Positions 60,689-64,000 of a stretch of 64,000 nucleotides of DNA are shown here, one piece after another (position 1 is the stretch's first letter; each line of letters begins with the position of its first letter). Source of the stretch: Shewanella amazonensis SB2B (GTDB taxonomy: Bacteria; Pseudomonadota; Gammaproteobacteria; Enterobacterales; Shewanellaceae). The DNA is taken from the NCBI RefSeq assembly GCF_000015245.1, contig NC_008700.1, positions 1,370,001 through 1,434,000 of the forward strand. The letters run 5' to 3'. The position numbers and the translations under genes are program-made. The notes under the pieces were generated by a model. It saw only the letters and a program-made list of their open reading frames with translations. It ran no database searches and was not told the DNA's origin.

Positions 60689-62845
60689 TTATTTCAGGCC
60701 GCGGCGCTCCAGCAAACCGTCGGTGGTAGGCTCCTGACCACGGAAGTTAATGTAGGCTTCCATAGGCGGTACGCTGTTGCCCACTTCACGAATGGTCTTG
60801 CGGTACTTCATACCAATCTCACGGTTCAGACCGCCCTGGGTTTGCACATAGGCATAGGCGTCGGCTGCCAAAATTTCAGACCACATGTAGGCGTAGTAGC
60901 TGGCGCTGTAGCCGCCCGGGAAGGCGTGGGCGAAGTAGGTTGAGCGGTAACGTGGTGGCACGGCTCCAATGTCTACACCGTGCTTCTTGAGCGCAGCGGC
61001 TTCGAAGCTGGCAACGTCTTTGAGGCTGTCACCGGCTTTCAGTGAGTGCCATTCCAGGTCTACCAGTGCGGCTGACATGTATTCCAGGGTGTCGAAGCCC
61101 TGGTTAAAGCTGCGTGACTTGAGCAACTTGTCCAGCAATGGCTTTGGCAGCGGCTCGCCACTCTGATAGTGACGGGCGTAGTTGGCCAGCACCTTGGGGT
61201 GGGCTGCCCAGTCTTCTTCGAAGGTGGATGGGAACTCAACGAAGTCGCGGGATACCTTGGTGCCTGCCAGCGTTGGGTATTTCACCTTTGACAGCATGCC
61301 GTGGGTGCCGTGACCCATTTCGTGGAACATGGTGGTCACTTCATCGTAGCTGACAAAGGTCGGCTCGCCGTCCGGTGCCTTCTTGATGTTCATCACGTTC
61401 ACAACCACTGGCTTGTTACCCAGCAGACCGGACTGGTCCACGAAGGAGCTCTTCCAGGCGCCGCCACGCTTGCCGTCGCGGGCAAAGTAGTCGGCGTAGA
61501 AGATGGCCAGGCTGGTGCCGTCTTCATCGAACATTTCATAGGCTTTTACATCGGGGTGGTATACCGGCAGATCCGGGCGCGGCTTCATGGTCAGGCCGTA
61601 GAGTTCCTTGATGGTGTAGAACACGCCATCTTCCAGCACCCGGTTGAATTCGAAGTAAGGCTTGAGGCTCTCTTCATCCAGGGCGTACTTTTCCTGACGC
61701 ACTTTTTCGGCGTAGAAGGCCCAGTCCCAAGGCTTGAGCTCGAAATTGCCACCGGTTTTATCAATCATCGCCTGAATGTCGGCGGCCTCTTTGCGGGTGT
61801 TGGCCACGACTTTTGGCACCATGGTGCCAAAGAGCTCGTACACGGCTTCAGGGCTGCCAGCCATTTGTGGCGCCAGGCGATAGCTGGCCCAGTTGTCAAA
61901 GCCCAGCAGGGCAGCGCGTTCGGCGCGAAGCTGTGCCAGACGGGCAACCAGAGAGGCAGTTTCGTTTTCGCCTTCAAGGCCACGGTTGGCAGAGGCTTCG
62001 AATACCCGCTTACGCAGCTCACGGTTTTCAAGCTGTGCCAGCACTGGCTGACGGGTGGTGTTGGTGATAGACAGCAGGAACTTGCCGTCATGGCCTGCGG
62101 CCTTGGCATCGGCTGCCGCCATACGAATAGCGCTGTCAGACAGACCCGCCAGCTCGTCTTTGCTGTTTACCACCACGGCGATTTCCTTGGTCAGGCGACG
62201 CAGGCGCTGCTGGAATTCATCGGTCAGCTTGGAGTGCTCTTCGTTCAGGGCACGAATTTGGGTCTTCTGCGCTTCGGTGAGCTTGGCGCCAGCCATCACA
62301 AAGCGCTGATGGTACACCTCAATCAGGCGCACTTCTTCTTTGGTGAGCCCAAGGTCGTTGCGCTGGTTGTACAGGCTTTCGATGCGGGCAAACAGAGTCG
62401 GGTTCAGGTTGATGTCGTCAGAGTGAGCCGACATCAAAGGTGCCATCTTGGCCTGGAGTGCTTGCAGGGTAGGGTTGGAGTCGGTGCCCGCCAGGTTATA
62501 GAACACCTTGGAGGTGCGGGTCAGCAGGGCGCCGCTTTTTTCCATGGCCACCAGGGTGTTTTCAAAGGTGGCTGGCTCAGGATTGTTGGCAATGGCCAGG
62601 ATCTCAGCCTTGTGCTCGGCAATGCCCTGCAACAGCGCTGGTTCAAAATGGCTGTCCTTGATGGCGGCAAAGTTGGGCGCCTGATATTGCAGTGCGCTTG
62701 GCGCGAAGAAGGGATTGTCAGCACCAATGACGGCGACAGCGGTGGCTACATCGCCATTGTTTACGCCACTTTCGGACGGGCCAAGGGCGCAGCCGCCCAA
62801 CAAGAGCGCGCCGCCTACGGCAAGGGCGATAAGGCTTTTATGCAT
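60689..62845 (-). CDS. M3 family metallopeptidase, lipoprotein (Dcp-like peptidyl-dipeptidase)
   Basis: The 718-residue exported zinc peptidase has a signal peptide with lipobox LLGGC (Cys 19) and a thimet-oligopeptidase fold. The zinc motif is in TMFHEMGHGTHGML (HExxH) near residue 510, with the third ligand in the ROFVEFPSTFEE-equivalent segment DFVEFPSTFEEDW. The substrate-binding HAFPGGYSASYYAYMWSEIL follows. It resembles E. coli Dcp, which is 681 residues and not lipidated. It likely degrades peptides in the periplasm. The gene is monocistronic, divergent from tdk. Confidence 0.9.
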   Translation of the reverse strand: MHKSLIALAVGGALLLGGCALGPSESGVNNGDVATAVAVIGADNPFFAPSALQYQAPNFAAIKDSHFEPALLQGIAEHKAEILAIANNPEPATFENTLVAMEKSGALLTRTSKVFYNLAGTDSNPTLQALQAKMAPLMSAHSDDINLNPTLFARIESLYNQRNDLGLTKEEVRLIEVYHQRFVMAGAKLTEAQKTQIRALNEEHSKLTDEFQQRLRRLTKEIAVVVNSKDELAGLSDSAIRMAAADAKAAGHDGKFLLSITNTTRQPVLAQLENRELRKRVFEASANRGLEGENETASLVARLAQLRAERAALLGFDNWASYRLAPQMAGSPEAVYELFGTMVPKVVANTRKEAADIQAMIDKTGGNFELKPWDWAFYAEKVRQEKYALDEESLKPYFEFNRVLEDGVFYTIKELYGLTMKPRPDLPVYHPDVKAYEMFDEDGTSLAIFYADYFARDGKRGGAWKSSFVDQSGLLGNKPVVVNVMNIKKAPDGEPTFVSYDEVTTMFHEMGHGTHGMLSKVKYPTLAGTKVSRDFVEFPSTFEEDWAAHPKVLANYARHYQSGEPLPKPLLDKLLKSRSFNQGFDTLEYMSAALVDLEWHSLKAGDSLKDVASFEAAALKKHGVDIGAVPPRYRSTYFAHAFPGGYSASYYAYMWSEILAADAYAYVQTQGGLNREIGMKYRKTIREVGNSVPPMEAYINFRGQEPTTDGLLERRGLK

Positions 62846-62998
62846 GGTTTCTTCCTGCTTGTTGTTGTGATTGTGGTTTTTTGATGACTGGCTAGGCTAA
62901 CGAGGCGGTCTTAAATAAGGCTGAATTGTTGTGGGAACTGGCACTGGGGCTGGGGCTGCGCTAAGATAGCCCGGCATTTTTTTCAGGGGGTTTTCGCG

Positions 62999-63577
62999 TT
63001 GGCTCAGCTCTATTTTTATTACTCGGCAATGAATGCCGGCAAATCCACCTCGCTGCTACAGTCTTCCTATAACTACCGCGAACGGGGCATGAATACCCTG
63101 GTGCTGACCGCCGCCATTGACGACAGATATGGCGTGGGTAAGGTGGCTTCACGTATCGGCATTCAGGCCGACGCCACCGTGTTTGGCAGTGAAGATAACC
63201 TGATGGATTTGATTGCCACTCACCACAGTCAGCAGCAACTGCACTGCGTGTTGGTGGATGAGAGCCAGTTTTTGTCCAAAACCCAGGTGCGTCAGCTTAC
63301 CGATGTGGTGGATAAGCTCGATATCCCTGTGCTTTGTTACGGCCTTCGCAGCGATTTTCGCGGCGAGCTATTTATCGGCAGCCAGTATCTGCTGGCCTGG
63401 GCCGATAAGCTGGTGGAGCTGAAAACCATTTGTTTTTGTGGCCGCAAGGCCAACATGGTGGTGCGCCGTGATGGTGCCGGGAATCCGGTGCGTGATGGTG
63501 CTCAGGTGGCCATTGGCGGCAACGAGAGCTACGAGTCCATGTGCCGCAAACACTTCAGTGAGCTGGTGTGGGACTGA
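62999..63577 (+). CDS. tdk: Thymidine kinase
   Basis: Tdk phosphorylates thymidine for nucleotide salvage. The 192-residue type II enzyme has the P-loop YYSAMNAGKSTSLLQ, the VLVDESQFL (DEXQ) motif, YGLRSDFRGELFIGSQYLLAWADKL and zinc-binding cysteines (ICFCGRKAN and a CRKHF at the end). Start is TTG at 62999, with AGGGGG upstream. Confidence 0.96.
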   Translation: MAQLYFYYSAMNAGKSTSLLQSSYNYRERGMNTLVLTAAIDDRYGVGKVASRIGIQADATVFGSEDNLMDLIATHHSQQQLHCVLVDESQFLSKTQVRQLTDVVDKLDIPVLCYGLRSDFRGELFIGSQYLLAWADKLVELKTICFCGRKANMVVRRDGAGNPVRDGAQVAIGGNESYESMCRKHFSELVWD

Positions 63578-63598
63578 GCCTTTAGCAGTGCTGAAACT

Positions 63599-63630
63599 AA
63601 AAAGCGCCCTCGGGCGCTTTTTGCTTTTTA
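63599..63630. terminator. Bidirectional terminator after tdk
   Basis: AAAAAGCGCC, loop CTCG, GGCGCTTTTT, followed by GCTTTTTA, between converging genes. Confidence 0.9.
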
Positions 63631-63641
63631 GGTAGTCATTA

Positions 63642-64000
63642 TCAGGCGTGGGTTAAGTACCAGTGCCAGTCCTGCTGGCCAACCTCGGCCATAAACTCCT
63701 GGTACTCGGCGCGCTTAATTCTGCCGTAAATACGGTGGAAATCCTCACCCAATACTGACTTCATCCACTCGGAGCGCTCGAAGTTGGTCAGTGCCGACAG
63801 CCAGTCGGTGGGCAGGGTTTGATGTTTGCCTTCGTAGCCGTTGCCGACAATCGCCTGACCGGGTGACAACTGATTGCGGATACCATGATGGCATGCCGCC
63901 AATATCGCCGCTGCCGCCAGATAAGGATTGGCGTCTGCGCCACAGATGCGATGTTCCACATGGCGACTGGGCGCCGGGCCACCGGGTACCCTGAATGAAA
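63642..64000 (-). CDS. Glutamine synthetase family protein, C-terminal part (partial)
   Basis: About 119 residues of the C-terminus are visible and the frame runs off the window. The segment HVEHRICGADANPYLAAAAILA matches the glutamine synthetase signature (R-x-E-x-R...ADANPYL), preceded by FRVPGG. Lack of the adenylylation-site loop and divergence from GlnA favour a gamma-glutamylputrescine synthetase (PuuA) type enzyme, which uses putrescine and glutamate. The catalytic N-terminal part lies outside, so the substrate is not certain. Confidence 0.82.
   Translation of the reverse strand, partial: SFRVPGGPAPSRHVEHRICGADANPYLAAAAILAACHHGIRNQLSPGQAIVGNGYEGKHQTLPTDWLSALTNFERSEWMKSVLGEDFHRIYGRIKRAEYQEFMAEVGQQDWHWYLTHA

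Noticed and set aside
61301..62884. A very long open frame antisense to the M3 peptidase gene
   Set aside because: It mirrors the codon bias of the real gene on the other strand, has no recognisable domain and would overlap the whole peptidase.

Overview
The window is chromosomal DNA from a gammaproteobacterium, most likely a Shewanella. The evidence is the family content (DUF3549-DUF3301-YqcC-TruC-YqcA, DUF3192, DUF2789, long-type QueF beside Syd, a fused GNAT-C39 peptidase beside an RLAN-type RimK) and the order glnD-map / rpsB-tsf-pyrH-frr-uppS-cdsA-dxr-rseP-bamA-skp-lpxD-fabZ-lpxA-lpxB-rnhB-dnaE. The genus call is inference; no database was searched. No prophage, intact insertion sequence, CRISPR array, tRNA or rRNA gene was seen. 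Both window edges cut genes: an EF-G-like factor on the left and a glutamine synthetase-family enzyme on the right.

Region by region. 0-6.3 kb: the end of an EF-G paralogue, a Sfp-type phosphopantetheinyl transferase, queF, syd and a run of small conserved genes. 6.27-7.64 kb: two tandem, paralogous CsrB/C-type small RNAs of about 440-450 nt. They are packed with GGA motifs, each ends in a strong intrinsic terminator, and each is preceded by a GacA/UvrY box about 180 bp upstream of the inferred start. 7.64-8.06 kb: noncoding, with a perfect 20-copy AGCTAAA heptamer array. 8.2-14.5 kb: DUF3301/DUF3549, yqcC-truC, yqcA, a glucose-type PTS EIICB, purU and a small exported protein. 14.75-19 kb (minus strand): dapD, glnD and map.

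19.3-39.1 kb is the conserved translation, envelope and replication supercluster. It covers ribosomal protein S2, EF-Ts, UMP kinase, ribosome recycling, undecaprenyl diphosphate and CDP-diacylglycerol synthesis, the MEP pathway, RseP, the BamA/Skp outer-membrane protein machinery, lipid A synthesis, RNase HII and the Pol III alpha subunit, with tilS following directly. 39.1-49.9 kb is more accessory: the divergent GNAT-C39 / RLAN-RimK pair, an active-looking diguanylate cyclase, a CPA2 antiporter, a patatin, proS, a degenerate GGDEF protein and a hexapeptide acyltransferase. 49.9-55.4 kb: trmO, rcsF and two tandem exported amidohydrolases. 55.6-64 kb: hns, a roughly 0.8 kb stretch with no recognised gene, etfBA behind PsrA-like and LiuR-like operators, a lysine riboswitch controlling an NhaC-type (LysW) transporter, an M3 lipoprotein peptidase, tdk and the glutamine synthetase fragment.

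The most informative signals are regulatory: the duplicated Csr RNAs with matched GacA boxes, the lysine riboswitch, the stacked operators in front of etfBA, and the leader of rpsB. Among proteins, the GNAT-C39 plus ATP-grasp divergon is the best candidate for a poorly characterised peptide-modification system.
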